Positions 43,036 to 51,859 of a stretch of DNA of 64,000 nt are shown piece by piece. The stretch covers positions 1 through 64,000 of the forward strand of contig NZ_FOHX01000026.1 of NCBI RefSeq assembly GCF_900111685.1, given 5' to 3'. The notes beneath the pieces are model-generated. The model did no database searches, was not told where the DNA came from, and saw nothing but the letters and a program-made list of their open reading frames with translations. The stretch's first letter is position 1. The number at the start of each line of letters is the position of its first letter. The translations under genes and the position numbers were made by a program. This DNA is from Nonomuraea wenchangensis (GTDB lineage: Bacteria; Actinomycetota; Actinomycetes; Streptosporangiales; Streptosporangiaceae).

Positions 43036-44159
43036 ACGTCGTGATCGCCGGCGCCGCCGAGACCGACGAGGTCGGCCGCCTCCCGCACCACTCGACCCTC
43101 CAGCTCCACCTTGAGGCGGCGCGCAACGCGCTCGCCGACGCGGGGCTGACCAAGGACGACATCGACGGCGTCGCCACGGTCGGCACGCCCGGCCCGATCC
43201 AGGTGGCCCACGCCCTCGGCATCACCCCCGCCTGGCTGGACGGCACGGGCGTGGGCGGCTCGTCGTTCCTGTTCCACGTACGGCACGCGGCGGCGGCGAT
43301 CCGCGCCGGGCTGTGCCACACCGTGCTCATCACGCACGGCGAGTCGGGCCGCTCGCGCGTCGGGGCCGGCCGGTACGGCATGGGCCCGGACTCGCTGCTG
43401 GGCCAGTTCGAGGTGCCGTACGGCGTGGTCGGGCCGCCCACGTCGTTCACGATCACCGCGCTGCGCTACATGAAGGAGACCGGCCTCACCCACGAGCAGC
43501 TGGCCGAGGTGGCGGTGGCGCAGCGGCGCTGGTCGCACCTCAACCCGCGGGCGATGTTCCGCGATCTCATCACGGTCGAGGATGTCTTCGCCTCGCGCAT
43601 GGTCGCCTACCCGTTCCACCTGCTGGAATGTTGCCTGGTCACGGACGGCGGCGGCGCCCTGGTCGTCACCTCCGCCGAGCGTGCCCGCCGCTCCCCGGTC
43701 CACCTGCTGGGCTCGGGCGAGTCCGCGGAGTCGCCGATCATCTCGCAGATGGAGGACTTCACCACCTCCAAGGCGTTCCGGCGGTCCGGGGAGGCCGCGT
43801 TCGCCGAGGCCAAGATCACGCACGAGGACGTCGATCACCTCATGGTGTACGACGCCTTCGCCCACGTGCCGATCTACGGCCTGGAGGACCTCGGGTTCGT
43901 GGGCCGGGGCGAGGCGGGGGCGTTCATCGCCGAGGGGCACACCTCGCCCGGCGGCCGGCTGCCGATGAACACCAACGGCGGCGGCCTGTCCTACACCCAT
44001 ACCGGCATGTACGGCATGTTCGCCATCCAGGAGGCGGTGCGCCAGCTCCGCGGCGAGGCGGCGGCCCAGGTGCCCGGCGTGGAGGTGAGCGTCGTGCTGG
44101 GCAACGGCGGCATGTTCGCCTCGGCCGCGACCCTCGTCCTCGCCAACCGCCTGCCCTGA
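43032..44159 (+). CDS. thiolase-like protein without nucleophilic Cys (Ltp/SCP-x type, possible retro-aldolase)
   Basis: 375 residues in thiolase fold (ARNALADAGLTKDDIDGVATVG ... MNTNGGGLSYTHTGMYG). Where thiolases have the Cys nucleophile this protein reads GTGVGGSSFLFH. Tyrosines in MVYDAFAHVP and LSYTHTG are kept, as in Ltp2-type aldolases that split steroid side chains. Coupled to a DUF35 partner, it may do a retro-aldol cleavage rather than thiolysis. This is inference from missing Cys and pairing. A shared terminator follows. Confidence 0.85.
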   Translation: MNVVIAGAAETDEVGRLPHHSTLQLHLEAARNALADAGLTKDDIDGVATVGTPGPIQVAHALGITPAWLDGTGVGGSSFLFHVRHAAAAIRAGLCHTVLITHGESGRSRVGAGRYGMGPDSLLGQFEVPYGVVGPPTSFTITALRYMKETGLTHEQLAEVAVAQRRWSHLNPRAMFRDLITVEDVFASRMVAYPFHLLECCLVTDGGGALVVTSAERARRSPVHLLGSGESAESPIISQMEDFTTSKAFRRSGEAAFAEAKITHEDVDHLMVYDAFAHVPIYGLEDLGFVGRGEAGAFIAEGHTSPGGRLPMNTNGGGLSYTHTGMYGMFAIQEAVRQLRGEAAAQVPGVEVSVVLGNGGMFASAATLVLANRLP

Positions 44160-44174
44160 CGAACGTGACGGCGC

Positions 44175-44206
44175 GCCGGCCGGGGACCCTGGGGTCCCCG
44201 GCCGGC
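44175..44206. terminator. bidirectional hairpin terminator between convergent genes
   Basis: GCCGGCCGGGGACC (44175-44188) and its perfect complement (44193-44206) make a 14-bp stem with a 4-nt loop. It fills the 49-bp gap between the thiolase-like gene and the acyl-CoA ligase and can act both ways. Confidence 0.85.
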
Positions 44207-44208
44207 GG

Positions 44209-46296
44209 TCAGTCGCGCCAGGTCACCAGCGCGTCCAGGGCCTCGACGCGGGAGCCGGTGACGAGGAGTGGGTTGATCTCCAGGGACTCCAGGCGTTCGC
44301 CGAGGCTCCCGGCGAACGCCGCGATCCGCGCCACCACCCCGGCCACCGCGTCGAGGTCCGCAGGCTCGGCGCCCCTGGCCCCCTGCAGCAGCGCCACGCC
44401 GCGCAGCTCCGACAGGGCCCGGCGGACCTCGGCGGCGTCCACCGGCAGCACGCGCAGCGCCGCGTCCCGCAGCACCTCGACCCACACCCCGCCGAGCCCG
44501 ACGGCGAGCGTCAGCCCCCAGGCGGGGTCGCGGACGATCCCGACCAGCAGCTCGATCCCGCCGCCGCGCTGCGGCTGCACGAGCACCCCGTCCGCGTCCG
44601 GCACCGCGGCCATGAGCTCGCCGTGGATCCGCCGGACCGCGGCGGCGTCCGGCACGCCCAGGCGGACCCCGCCGATGTCGCTCTTGTGGCCGAGCCCTTC
44701 CGCGGCCACCTTGAGCACGACGGGATAGCCGAAGCTCTCGGCCGCCGCGACCGCCTCGTCCGCGGTCCTGGCGAGCGCCGACGGGACGACGGGCAGCCCG
44801 GCCTCGGCCAGCAGGGCGGCGGCCCGGTGCTCGGCCCACACCCCGGCCGCTCCTTCGGGAACAGGGACGGAGGCGGGCGGAGCCGCGACGGGCCGGGACA
44901 GGGCGTGCTCCCGTGTCTCGGACCAGCGGACCGCGGCCGCGATGGCCTGGAGGCCGTGCTCGATCCCGCCCGCCACGTACGGATAGCCGGTCTCCCGCTG
45001 CACCCGCCGCCCGAACTCCGTGACGTCCGTGAGCACGTTGCTCACCACGACGACCGGCACCGGCGACTCGGCGATGCGCCGCGCGCTCGCCGAGTACAGC
45101 GCGAAGACCGGCGCCGGGTCGGGCGGCGCGACCTTGGGCGGCTCGGACAGCAGCAGCACGACGTCGATGCCGGGATCGGCGGTGACCACCTCCAGCGCCC
45201 GCCCCAGCAGGGTCCGGTCGATGAGGACGTAGCCGGTGACGTCGAGGGGGTTCTGCACGGTGCCGAACGCCGGCACGATCTCGGCCAGTTTGGCCACGGT
45301 CTCGGGCGCGAACGCCGGCAGCTCCAGCCCTTCGTCCTCGGCCCGGTCGGCGATGATCTCCGACGCGCCGCCCGAGGGCGTCACGACGCCGACCCGCCGG
45401 CCGGGCAGCGGCCCGGTCGCGGCCAGCAGGCCGGCCGTGATGATCAGGTCCTCCAGTGAGCGCACCCGGATCACGCCGAGCTGCCGCAGGGCGGCGTCGA
45501 TGACGTCGTCGTCGCCGACGAGCGCGCCCGTGTGGGCCTGCGCGGTACGCGAGGCCAGCGTGCTGCGCCCGATCTTCAGCGCCACGACGGGCTTGCCGGC
45601 CTCCAGCGCCCGCCGCGCCACCCGGGAGAACTCGGCCGGGTTCCTGATCGTCTCCAGGAACAGCGCGATGACCTTGGTCGCCGGGTCGTCCACCAGGTGG
45701 TCGACCACGTCGGTGACCGTGACGACCGACTCGTTGCCCATCGAGGTGAGCAGGCTGACGCCGACGTTGCGGGCCAGCGCGAAGCCCAGCACCGAGCTGG
45801 CCAGCGCGCCGCTCTGCAGCACCACCCCGACCGAGCCGCGCAGCAGCGGCTCGGGGATGGGCAGCCCGTACGGGGTGATCCCGGCGGCGGCGTTGATGTA
45901 GCCGTTGCCGTTGGGCCCGAGGACGGTCAGGCCGTGCTCGCGGGCGAAGGCGGCGAGCTCGGCCTCCATCCGCGCGCCCGCCTCGCCCGACTCGCCGAAG
46001 CCCGCCGTCAGCACCACGTAGTCGCGGATGCCGAGTTTGGCGCCCTCCTTGAGCACGCCGAGCACCGCCGGGGTCGGCACCATGACGTACGCGAGATCGA
46101 CGGGCTCGGGGATGTCGGTGAGGCTGCGGTGGGCGGGCTGGCCGTGCACCACGCCGCCGCGCGGGTTCACCAGGTGCACCGGCCCGGGGAAGCCGTGCGT
46201 ACGCAGGTTGAGCAGGGTGCTGACCGACCAGCCGGACTTGTCGGTGGCGCCGACCAGGGCGATCGAGCGCGGGTTGAACAGTGCGTGGACCGACAT
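44209..46296 (-). CDS. acetate--CoA ligase family protein (ADP-forming acyl-CoA synthetase)
   Basis: 695 residues. A CoA-binding domain (LFNPRSIALVGATDKSGW) leads, then the succinyl-CoA-ligase-like domain with phospho-His segment AQAHTGALVGDD, and a C-terminal ATP-grasp domain (VVLKVAAEGLGHKSDIGGVRLGV; LEINPLLV). It activates an organic acid to its CoA ester with ATP to ADP. It is 4 bp behind the acyl-CoA dehydrogenase gene in one operon. The acid is unknown. Confidence 0.9.
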   Translation of the reverse strand: MSVHALFNPRSIALVGATDKSGWSVSTLLNLRTHGFPGPVHLVNPRGGVVHGQPAHRSLTDIPEPVDLAYVMVPTPAVLGVLKEGAKLGIRDYVVLTAGFGESGEAGARMEAELAAFAREHGLTVLGPNGNGYINAAAGITPYGLPIPEPLLRGSVGVVLQSGALASSVLGFALARNVGVSLLTSMGNESVVTVTDVVDHLVDDPATKVIALFLETIRNPAEFSRVARRALEAGKPVVALKIGRSTLASRTAQAHTGALVGDDDVIDAALRQLGVIRVRSLEDLIITAGLLAATGPLPGRRVGVVTPSGGASEIIADRAEDEGLELPAFAPETVAKLAEIVPAFGTVQNPLDVTGYVLIDRTLLGRALEVVTADPGIDVVLLLSEPPKVAPPDPAPVFALYSASARRIAESPVPVVVVSNVLTDVTEFGRRVQRETGYPYVAGGIEHGLQAIAAAVRWSETREHALSRPVAAPPASVPVPEGAAGVWAEHRAAALLAEAGLPVVPSALARTADEAVAAAESFGYPVVLKVAAEGLGHKSDIGGVRLGVPDAAAVRRIHGELMAAVPDADGVLVQPQRGGGIELLVGIVRDPAWGLTLAVGLGGVWVEVLRDAALRVLPVDAAEVRRALSELRGVALLQGARGAEPADLDAVAGVVARIAAFAGSLGERLESLEINPLLVTGSRVEALDALVTWRD

Positions 46297-46300
46297 GCGA

Positions 46301-47455
46301 TCACTCCCCGATGAGACCCAGCCGCGCGTGTCCCTTGATCAGGTTGCGGGCGATGGTGCGGCGCTGGATCTCGTCGGTGCCCTCGAAGATGCGCAGCAGC
46401 CGCAGCTCCCGATACCAGCGCTCGATCGGCAGCTCCTTCGTGTAGCCCATACCCCCGTGGATCTGGAGCACCCGATCGACGACCTGGTTGGCCATGACCG
46501 CGCCGTTGAGCTTGGCGATGGAGGAGGCGTGCCGGGCGTCCATGCCCTCCTGGACCCGCCAGGCCGCGTACAGCGTGAGCCACTTGGCGGCCTCGATCTC
46601 CACCTGGGAGTCGGCGATCATCCACTGGATGGCCTGGTACTCCGCGATCGCCTGCCCCATCGACTTGCGGATCTTGGCGTAGTCGACGGCCATCTGGAGC
46701 ATGCGCTCGGCCGAGCCGATGGCGCGGGCGGGGATCATGTAGCGGCCCTGGCCGATCCACTGCATGGCCAGCTCGAAGCCCTTACCCAGCTCGCCGAGGA
46801 TGTTCTCCTCCGGCACGCGGACGTCCTGGAACACCAGCGACGCCGGGCCCCACTCGCCCATGGTCGGGATCGGCTCGGACGTCCAGCCCATCTCCCTGTC
46901 CACGAGGAAGCAGGTGACGCCGTGCTCCTCGGCCACGGCGAACACCATGACGAAGTCGGCCTCGCTGCCGTTGGTGATGAAGGTCTTCTCGCCGTTGATG
47001 ATCCATTCGTTGCCGTCGCGGACGGCCTTGGCGCGGATGTTGCGGGCGTCGGAGCCCGCGCCCGGCTCGGTGATCGCGAAGCAGGAGCGGCGCTCGCCCT
47101 CGATGGTGGGGACGAGGTAGCGGCGCTTCTGCTCCTCGGTGCCGGCGTAGAGGATGTTGTCGGCGGTGCCGCCGAAGGTGAACGGCACGAACGTACGGCC
47201 CAGCTCCATGGCGATGATCGCGGACATGACGGGGCCGAGGGCGGCGCCGCCGTACTCCTCGGGGGTGTTGATGCCCCAGAACCCGGACTTCCTGGCCTTG
47301 GCGCGCAGGTCGCGCAGTATGTCGCGGTCGAGCGCGGGGCGGCCCTCGCGCTCGTTGCGCAGGACCTCGGGCTCCAGCGGCATGACCTCTTTCTCGATGA
47401 AGGACCGTACGGTGTCGCGGATCTGCCGTTCCTCGGGGGTGAGCGAGAAGTCCAC
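46301..47455 (-). CDS. acyl-CoA dehydrogenase
   Basis: 384 residues from GTG at 47455 (VDFSLTPEERQIRD) with AGGAGG 5 nt upstream; the longer frame would cross operator D. FAD-domain motifs FAITEPGAGSDARNIRAKAV and the C-terminal IHGGMGYTKELPIERWYREL ... RIFEGTDEIQRRTIARNLI are standard, with the catalytic Glu in FEGTDE. It introduces an alpha-beta double bond into an acyl-CoA. First gene of the operon with the ligase. Confidence 0.93.
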   Translation of the reverse strand: MDFSLTPEERQIRDTVRSFIEKEVMPLEPEVLRNEREGRPALDRDILRDLRAKARKSGFWGINTPEEYGGAALGPVMSAIIAMELGRTFVPFTFGGTADNILYAGTEEQKRRYLVPTIEGERRSCFAITEPGAGSDARNIRAKAVRDGNEWIINGEKTFITNGSEADFVMVFAVAEEHGVTCFLVDREMGWTSEPIPTMGEWGPASLVFQDVRVPEENILGELGKGFELAMQWIGQGRYMIPARAIGSAERMLQMAVDYAKIRKSMGQAIAEYQAIQWMIADSQVEIEAAKWLTLYAAWRVQEGMDARHASSIAKLNGAVMANQVVDRVLQIHGGMGYTKELPIERWYRELRLLRIFEGTDEIQRRTIARNLIKGHARLGLIGE

Positions 47456-47480
47456 GGCCGCCTCCTGCCTGCGGAAATTT

Positions 47481-47497
47481 CTAGAATCTTTCTCTAG
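47481..47497 (-). promoter_or_regulatory. operator site D of the TetR regulon (acyl-CoA dehydrogenase promoter)
   Basis: CTAGAAT-CTT-TCTCTAG, the same 7-3-7 layout, 26 bp before the dehydrogenase start and about 30 bp from site E on the TetR side. Confidence 0.8.
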
Positions 47498-47527
47498 GAA
47501 TACATTCGGGGCAAGGAGGTCCGGTGT

Positions 47528-47544
47528 CAAGAATCAGATTCTAG
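47528..47544 (+). promoter_or_regulatory. operator site E of the TetR regulon (tetR promoter)
   Basis: CAAGAAT-CAG-ATTCTAG, one mismatch from the consensus, 17 bp before the tetR ATG. It implies autoregulation. Confidence 0.8.
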
Positions 47545-47561
47545 AATTTGGAGGCGATACG

Positions 47562-48182
47562 ATGGCACGCATGGCACGCAAGTCGTCGTGGGAGTGGAGC
47601 CGCACCGCGCAGACGCGCAAGAGCATGCTGCAGGCGGCCCGCGAGGTCTTCAGCGAGCACGGCTTCGCCGAGGCCAACGTCTCCGAGGTGGTGGCCCGCG
47701 CCGGATCCAGCGTCGGCAGCCTCTACCACCACTTCGGCGGCAAGACCGAGCTGTTCCTCGCCCTCTACGAGGACCACCAGGCGGCGCACGAGCAGGCCTC
47801 GGCCGCCAGCGTGTCCAAGGCCAAGAAGGAGGGCGTGAGCGACCCGGTCGAGCTGCTGATCGCCGGGGCGCGCGCCTACCTCGCCGGGGCGTGGGAGCGC
47901 CGTGACCTGGTCCGGCTGTTCATCGACGGCGACGGGCCGCCCGGCTTCGAGCTGATCAGGCGCACCCGGGGCCGCGAGTGGGTCCGCCAGAACGCCGTGC
48001 TCCTCGGCGCCGGCGGCGACCCGCTCGACCGGTTCACCGTGGCCGTGCTGACCAGCATCATCGGCGAGGCCGCGCGCGAGGTCGCCACCTCCGACACCGA
48101 GGAGGAGGCCCAGGAGGTGATCGAGGCGGCGATGACGCTGATCCACCGCCTCGACCCCCTGCGGGTGCTCGACGAGAGCTGA
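47562..48182 (+). CDS. TetR-family repressor of the acyl-CoA block
   Basis: 206 residues. N-terminal HTH: TRKSMLQAAREVFSEHGFAEANVSEVVARAGSSVGSLYHHFG at about 15-57, then a helical effector domain that could bind a CoA ester. ATG at 47562 has TTTGGAGG 8 nt before; ATG at 47571 is an alternative. It sits at the centre of the block and its promoter carries operator E. All other operons of the block carry matching sites, so this is most likely the regulator of the whole set. Confidence 0.9.
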   Translation: MARMARKSSWEWSRTAQTRKSMLQAAREVFSEHGFAEANVSEVVARAGSSVGSLYHHFGGKTELFLALYEDHQAAHEQASAASVSKAKKEGVSDPVELLIAGARAYLAGAWERRDLVRLFIDGDGPPGFELIRRTRGREWVRQNAVLLGAGGDPLDRFTVAVLTSIIGEAAREVATSDTEEEAQEVIEAAMTLIHRLDPLRVLDES

Positions 48183-48191
48183 GACCTGGGC

Positions 48192-49010
48192 TCAGGCGAC
48201 GGTGGCCCGGCCGCGGTCGATGACCACCGTGCCGTCGTCCTTCGCGGTACGGAACAGCACGTCGCCCCCGTCCGCCCAGATCGACACCGTCAGCGACTCC
48301 CCGGGGAAGACGGGGCTGCTGAACCGGCCCGACATCGCCCTGAACCGGGCCGGGTCCGAGCCCGCGACCGCGTGCAGCAGCGCCCGCCCGGTCACCCCGT
48401 ACGTGCACAGCCCGTGCAGGATCGGCCGGTCGAAGCCCGCCCGCGCGGCGAACTCGGGATCGCTGTGCAGCGGGTTGTAGTCGCCCGACAGCCGGTAGAC
48501 CAGCGCCTGCTCGGGCCGCGTCGCATAGGTGATCTTGTGGTCGGGGGCCCGGTCCGGCGCCCGCCAGTCGTCGCGCGGCCCGCGTTCGCCGCCGAAGCCG
48601 CCCTCGCCCCTGATGAACACCGAGCTGCGGCTGACGATGACCGGCTCGCCGGTCTCCAGGTCCACCGCCCGCGCCTCGGAGGTCACCAGCGCGCCCGAGC
48701 CCTTGTCGTAGATGCCGGTGACCGTGCTGGAGGTGCGCACCCCGCCGGCCGGCGGCAGCTCGCGGAACAGCTCGAACGCCTGCTCGGCGTGGACCAGCAT
48801 GGCCCGGTCGAAGTCGCCGAGCCGCCGCCCCGGCGACTGCGCGGCCAGCACCGCGAACGTCGGCAGCACCCGCTGGCCCTTCTCGGTCGCGAACTCCAGC
48901 TCCGAGAGGCCCGCGCCGACGCCGAGCGCGTACAGCATGGTGTCCCTGGCCGTCCAGGTGCGCTCGTGCGCCGGCCCCTCCTGGCCGACGACGCCGTGGT
49001 CGAGCGGCAT
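48192..49010 (-). CDS. MaoC-type enoyl-CoA hydratase
   Basis: 272 residues from ATG at 49010. A double hot-dog architecture: MaoC-dehydratase N-domain (1-145, with LGVGAGLSELEFATEKGQRVLPTFAVL) and MaoC C-domain with the hydratase motif YRLSGDYNPLHSDPEFAARAGF followed by ILHGLCTYG, holding the catalytic Asp and His. It hydrates 2-enoyl-CoA to (R)-3-hydroxyacyl-CoA. The start is 1 bp after the SDR stop, so both are one operon. Confidence 0.92.
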   Translation of the reverse strand: MPLDHGVVGQEGPAHERTWTARDTMLYALGVGAGLSELEFATEKGQRVLPTFAVLAAQSPGRRLGDFDRAMLVHAEQAFELFRELPPAGGVRTSSTVTGIYDKGSGALVTSEARAVDLETGEPVIVSRSSVFIRGEGGFGGERGPRDDWRAPDRAPDHKITYATRPEQALVYRLSGDYNPLHSDPEFAARAGFDRPILHGLCTYGVTGRALLHAVAGSDPARFRAMSGRFSSPVFPGESLTVSIWADGGDVLFRTAKDDGTVVIDRGRATVA

Positions 49011-49011
49011 G

Positions 49012-49911
49012 TCAGTCCTCCCGTCCCGGGATGCGGCCGTTGGTGAGCGCGTTGGGCGCGGCCTTCTCGACCAGGGCGGGGACGACCGCGCCCAGCTCGG
49101 CCGGGTCCCACCGCGAGCCCTTGTCGACGCCGGGCCCCGCGTGCCAGCCCTCGGCCACACTGATCGCGCCGCCGCGCACGTTGAACACCCGTCCGGTGAT
49201 GCCGCGCGCCTCCGCGCTGGCCAGCCAGACGACCAGCGGCGCGATGTCGTCGGGGTCGGCGCCCTTGGCCCCGGCGGGCATGAGGTTCTCGGTCATGCGG
49301 GTGAGCGCGGCGGGGGCGACGGCGTTGACGGTGACGCCGTAGCGCTCCAGCTCCCGCGCCGCGATGACGGTCAGGCCCGCGATGCCCGCCTTGGCCGCGC
49401 CGTAGTTGCCCTGTCCCGGGTTGCCGTAGATGCCGGAGGACGAGGTCGTGTTGATGATCCGGGCATCCACCGGTTCGCCCGCCTTGGCCTTGCCCCGCCA
49501 GTAGGCGGCGGCGTGGCGCAGCGGCGCGAACGTTCCCCGCAGATGCACCCTGATGACCGCGTCCCACTCGTCGGCGGTCATGTTGACGAGCATCCGGTCG
49601 CGCAGGATGCCCGCGTTGTTGACCAGCACGTGCAGGTCGCCGAAACGCTCGATCGCGGCGCGCACCAGGCGTTCGGCGCCGTCGAAGTCGGAGACGTCCT
49701 CGCCGTTGACGATCGCCTCCCCGCCCATGGCCTCGATCTCGGCCACCACGTCCGCCGCGGCCCCGGACGAGCCGGTGCCGTCCACCTCCGCGCCCAGGTC
49801 GTTGACCACCACCTTGGCCCCCTGCCGGGCGAACTCCAGCGCGTGCCCGCGCCCGATGCCCCGCGCCCCGCCCGTGACGATGACCACGCGGCCGTCGACT
49901 ATCCCGCTCAT
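49012..49911 (-). CDS. SDR-family 3-hydroxyacyl-CoA dehydrogenase (HSD17B4-like)
   Basis: 299 residues from ATG at 49911 (MSGIVDGRVVIVTGG). Rossmann motif TGGARGIGRG, then NNAG and active-site YGAAK with the upstream Ser in TTSSSGIYGNPG. The C-terminal extension of about 50 residues is like the peroxisomal multifunctional-enzyme type dehydrogenase domain. It would oxidise the (R)-3-hydroxy ester made by the MaoC partner to the 3-keto ester. The promoter shares operator F with the divergent MFS gene. Confidence 0.92.
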   Translation of the reverse strand: MSGIVDGRVVIVTGGARGIGRGHALEFARQGAKVVVNDLGAEVDGTGSSGAAADVVAEIEAMGGEAIVNGEDVSDFDGAERLVRAAIERFGDLHVLVNNAGILRDRMLVNMTADEWDAVIRVHLRGTFAPLRHAAAYWRGKAKAGEPVDARIINTTSSSGIYGNPGQGNYGAAKAGIAGLTVIAARELERYGVTVNAVAPAALTRMTENLMPAGAKGADPDDIAPLVVWLASAEARGITGRVFNVRGGAISVAEGWHAGPGVDKGSRWDPAELGAVVPALVEKAAPNALTNGRIPGRED

Positions 49912-49954
49912 CCGACACCTCGATCCTTGACCGGCTGACGATGCGAATTGGATT

Positions 49955-49971
49955 CTAGTATTAAAATCTAG
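49955..49971. promoter_or_regulatory. operator site F of the TetR regulon (SDR-maoC and MFS divergent promoters)
   Basis: CTAGTAT-TAA-AATCTAG, the same CTAG spacing of 13. It is 44 bp before the SDR start and 15 bp before the MFS TTG, so one site could serve both operons. Confidence 0.78.
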
Positions 49972-49986
49972 AAAGGACAGGGTCTC

Positions 49987-51420
49987 TTGACGCTCGCGAC
50001 CACCACCCCCATGGGCCAGGCCTGGCGAACGTTGTCGGTCGTGAGCCTCGCCAGCGTGCTGACCGGTCTCGGCGGCAGCTCGATGAACGTCGCGCTGCCC
50101 GAGATCGCCCGGCACACCGGAGCGGACGCCACGGCGGCCGGCTGGATCCTCCTGGGCTTCCAGTTGACCACGACCGTGCTCATGGTGGTATTAGGCCGGC
50201 TCGCCGATCTGTTCGGCCGGCGCCGCATGTACCTGCTCGGGCTGGGCGTCTACACCTTCGCCGCCCTCCTCGCCGGCTTCTCGCCCAACGCCTGGGTGAT
50301 CGTCGCCCTCCGCGTCGTGCAGGCCGCCGGGGCCGCGATGCTCCTCACCAACAGCGCCGCCCTCGTCAGCGACGCCTTCCCCCGCGAGCGGCTGGGCGAG
50401 GGCATGGGCGTGTACGTGGCCTCCTTCTCCATCGCCGGGCTCATCGGGCCGACGCTCGGCGGGTTCCTGGCCGAGAGCCTGGGCTGGCGGTGGGTGTTCT
50501 GGTTCAACGTGCCCATCGGCGTGGCCTGCCTGGTCTGGGGCGCGCTCGTGCTGCGCGGCCCCGCGCCCGGCGACCGGGACCGCGGCCTCGACCTGCCCGG
50601 AAGCCTGCTCGTGCTGGTCACGCTGGGCGGGCTGCTGCTCGCGCTGTCGGAGTTCACCAGGCTCGGCTGGAGCCACCCGATCGTGGTGTCCGGGCTGGTG
50701 GCCGCCGTCGCCGGGCTGCCGCTCTTCCTGGCCAGGGAACGCCGGGCCACGCACCCCGTGGTGGACCTGGGGCTCTTCCGCGACCGGGCGTTCGCCTTCG
50801 GGACGCTCGCCTCGTTCCTCAACGCCGTCGCCCGCATGGGCATGGTGTTCCTCGTCGCCCTCTACTACCAGGCCGTACGCGGTGAGGACCCGGTGCAGGC
50901 CGGACTCAAGGTGCTGCCGCTCGCGGTGGCCGCGATGACCGCCTCCGTGGTCTCCGGGTTCCTGCAGCGCCTGCTCACCGCCCGTACGCTGGCCGTCGGC
51001 GGCGCAGCCGCCACCACCTGCGGCCTGATCGTCATGCTGACCGTGATGTCCACCGACGTCCCCTATCCGGCCATGGCGCTCGGGCTGGTGCTCATCGGGC
51101 TCGGCTCGGGGGTGTTCCTGCCCTCCAACACCACCGCCATCCTCGACGGCCTGCCCTCCCACCGGCTCGGCATCGTCAACGCCATGCGCCTCATGCTCCA
51201 GAACACCGGCAACGTCGTCGGCACCGCCCTCGTCCTGTCGATCATCACCTCCCCGCTCCCGGCCGCCCTGCACCAGCAGGTCTTCGCCGGCACGCTCGGC
51301 CGGCTGTCGGGCGGCGCGGTCGACCAGCTCGTCGCCGGCTACCGCTACGCGCTCGCCGCCATGGCCGCGATCTCGGTGCTGACCGTGCTGGCCTGCCTGG
51401 CCCGGCGCAGGGCCACCTGA
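49987..51420 (+). CDS. MFS transporter, DHA2-like (14 TM)
   Basis: 477 residues with about 14 helices. The motif GRLADLFGRRRMYLLGL and the motif-C-like segment GLIGPTLGGFLAESLGWRWVFWFNVPIG fit drug/H+ antiporters of the DHA2 class. Start TTG at 49987 has AAGGACAGG upstream. It is probably the export or efflux arm of the regulon, since operator F lies 15 bp upstream. The substrate is unknown. Confidence 0.9.
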   Translation: MTLATTTPMGQAWRTLSVVSLASVLTGLGGSSMNVALPEIARHTGADATAAGWILLGFQLTTTVLMVVLGRLADLFGRRRMYLLGLGVYTFAALLAGFSPNAWVIVALRVVQAAGAAMLLTNSAALVSDAFPRERLGEGMGVYVASFSIAGLIGPTLGGFLAESLGWRWVFWFNVPIGVACLVWGALVLRGPAPGDRDRGLDLPGSLLVLVTLGGLLLALSEFTRLGWSHPIVVSGLVAAVAGLPLFLARERRATHPVVDLGLFRDRAFAFGTLASFLNAVARMGMVFLVALYYQAVRGEDPVQAGLKVLPLAVAAMTASVVSGFLQRLLTARTLAVGGAAATTCGLIVMLTVMSTDVPYPAMALGLVLIGLGSGVFLPSNTTAILDGLPSHRLGIVNAMRLMLQNTGNVVGTALVLSIITSPLPAALHQQVFAGTLGRLSGGAVDQLVAGYRYALAAMAAISVLTVLACLARRRAT

Positions 51421-51430
51421 CGGAAACCGG

Positions 51431-51436
51431 TACGGT
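51431..51436 (+). promoter_or_regulatory. probable -10 box for a leaderless transcript
   Basis: TACGGT lies 6 nt before GTG at 51443 and no SD is present, a leaderless pattern. Confidence 0.4.
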
Positions 51437-51442
51437 GGCGAG

Positions 51443-51859
51443 GTGGTTGAACGCAACGGTCCCCGGCGACACATCTACCTCCGCGCGGTGCGCTTCGGCG
51501 ACGTCGACTCCCAAGGGCACGTCAACAACGTGCGCTTCCTCGACTACCTGGAGGACGCCCGCTTCGGCATGTTCGCCATCGACCCGCACAACGCGGGGGA
51601 GGAGCCGTTCGGCGGCCTGGTCGTCACCCGGCACGAGATCGACTACCGCCGCCCGCTCGGCTTCCGCCCGCAGCCGGTGCGCGTGGAGACCTGGGTGGAG
51701 GAGGTGCGGGCGGTGCGCTTCCGGCTGCGTTACGAGATCCGCGACGACGACGAGCTCTACGTCACGGCCACCTCCGTGATCGCCGCCTACGACGTCGAGC
51801 GGGCCGCCCCGCGCAGGCTCACCGAGGCCGAGCTGGCCTACCTCAAGCGCTTCTCGTAA
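51443..51859 (+). CDS. acyl-CoA thioesterase, hot-dog 4HBT type
   Basis: 138 residues. The 4-hydroxybenzoyl-CoA-thioesterase pattern FGDVDSQGHVNNVRFLDYLEDAR gives the catalytic Asp, followed by HEIDYRRPLGF. GTG at 51443 is the start. It overlaps the next MFS start (TAATG). No CTAG operator is near, so it may be a separate detox or salvage unit even though it is beside the acyl-CoA block. Confidence 0.9.
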   Translation: MVERNGPRRHIYLRAVRFGDVDSQGHVNNVRFLDYLEDARFGMFAIDPHNAGEEPFGGLVVTRHEIDYRRPLGFRPQPVRVETWVEEVRAVRFRLRYEIRDDDELYVTATSVIAAYDVERAAPRRLTEAELAYLKRFS

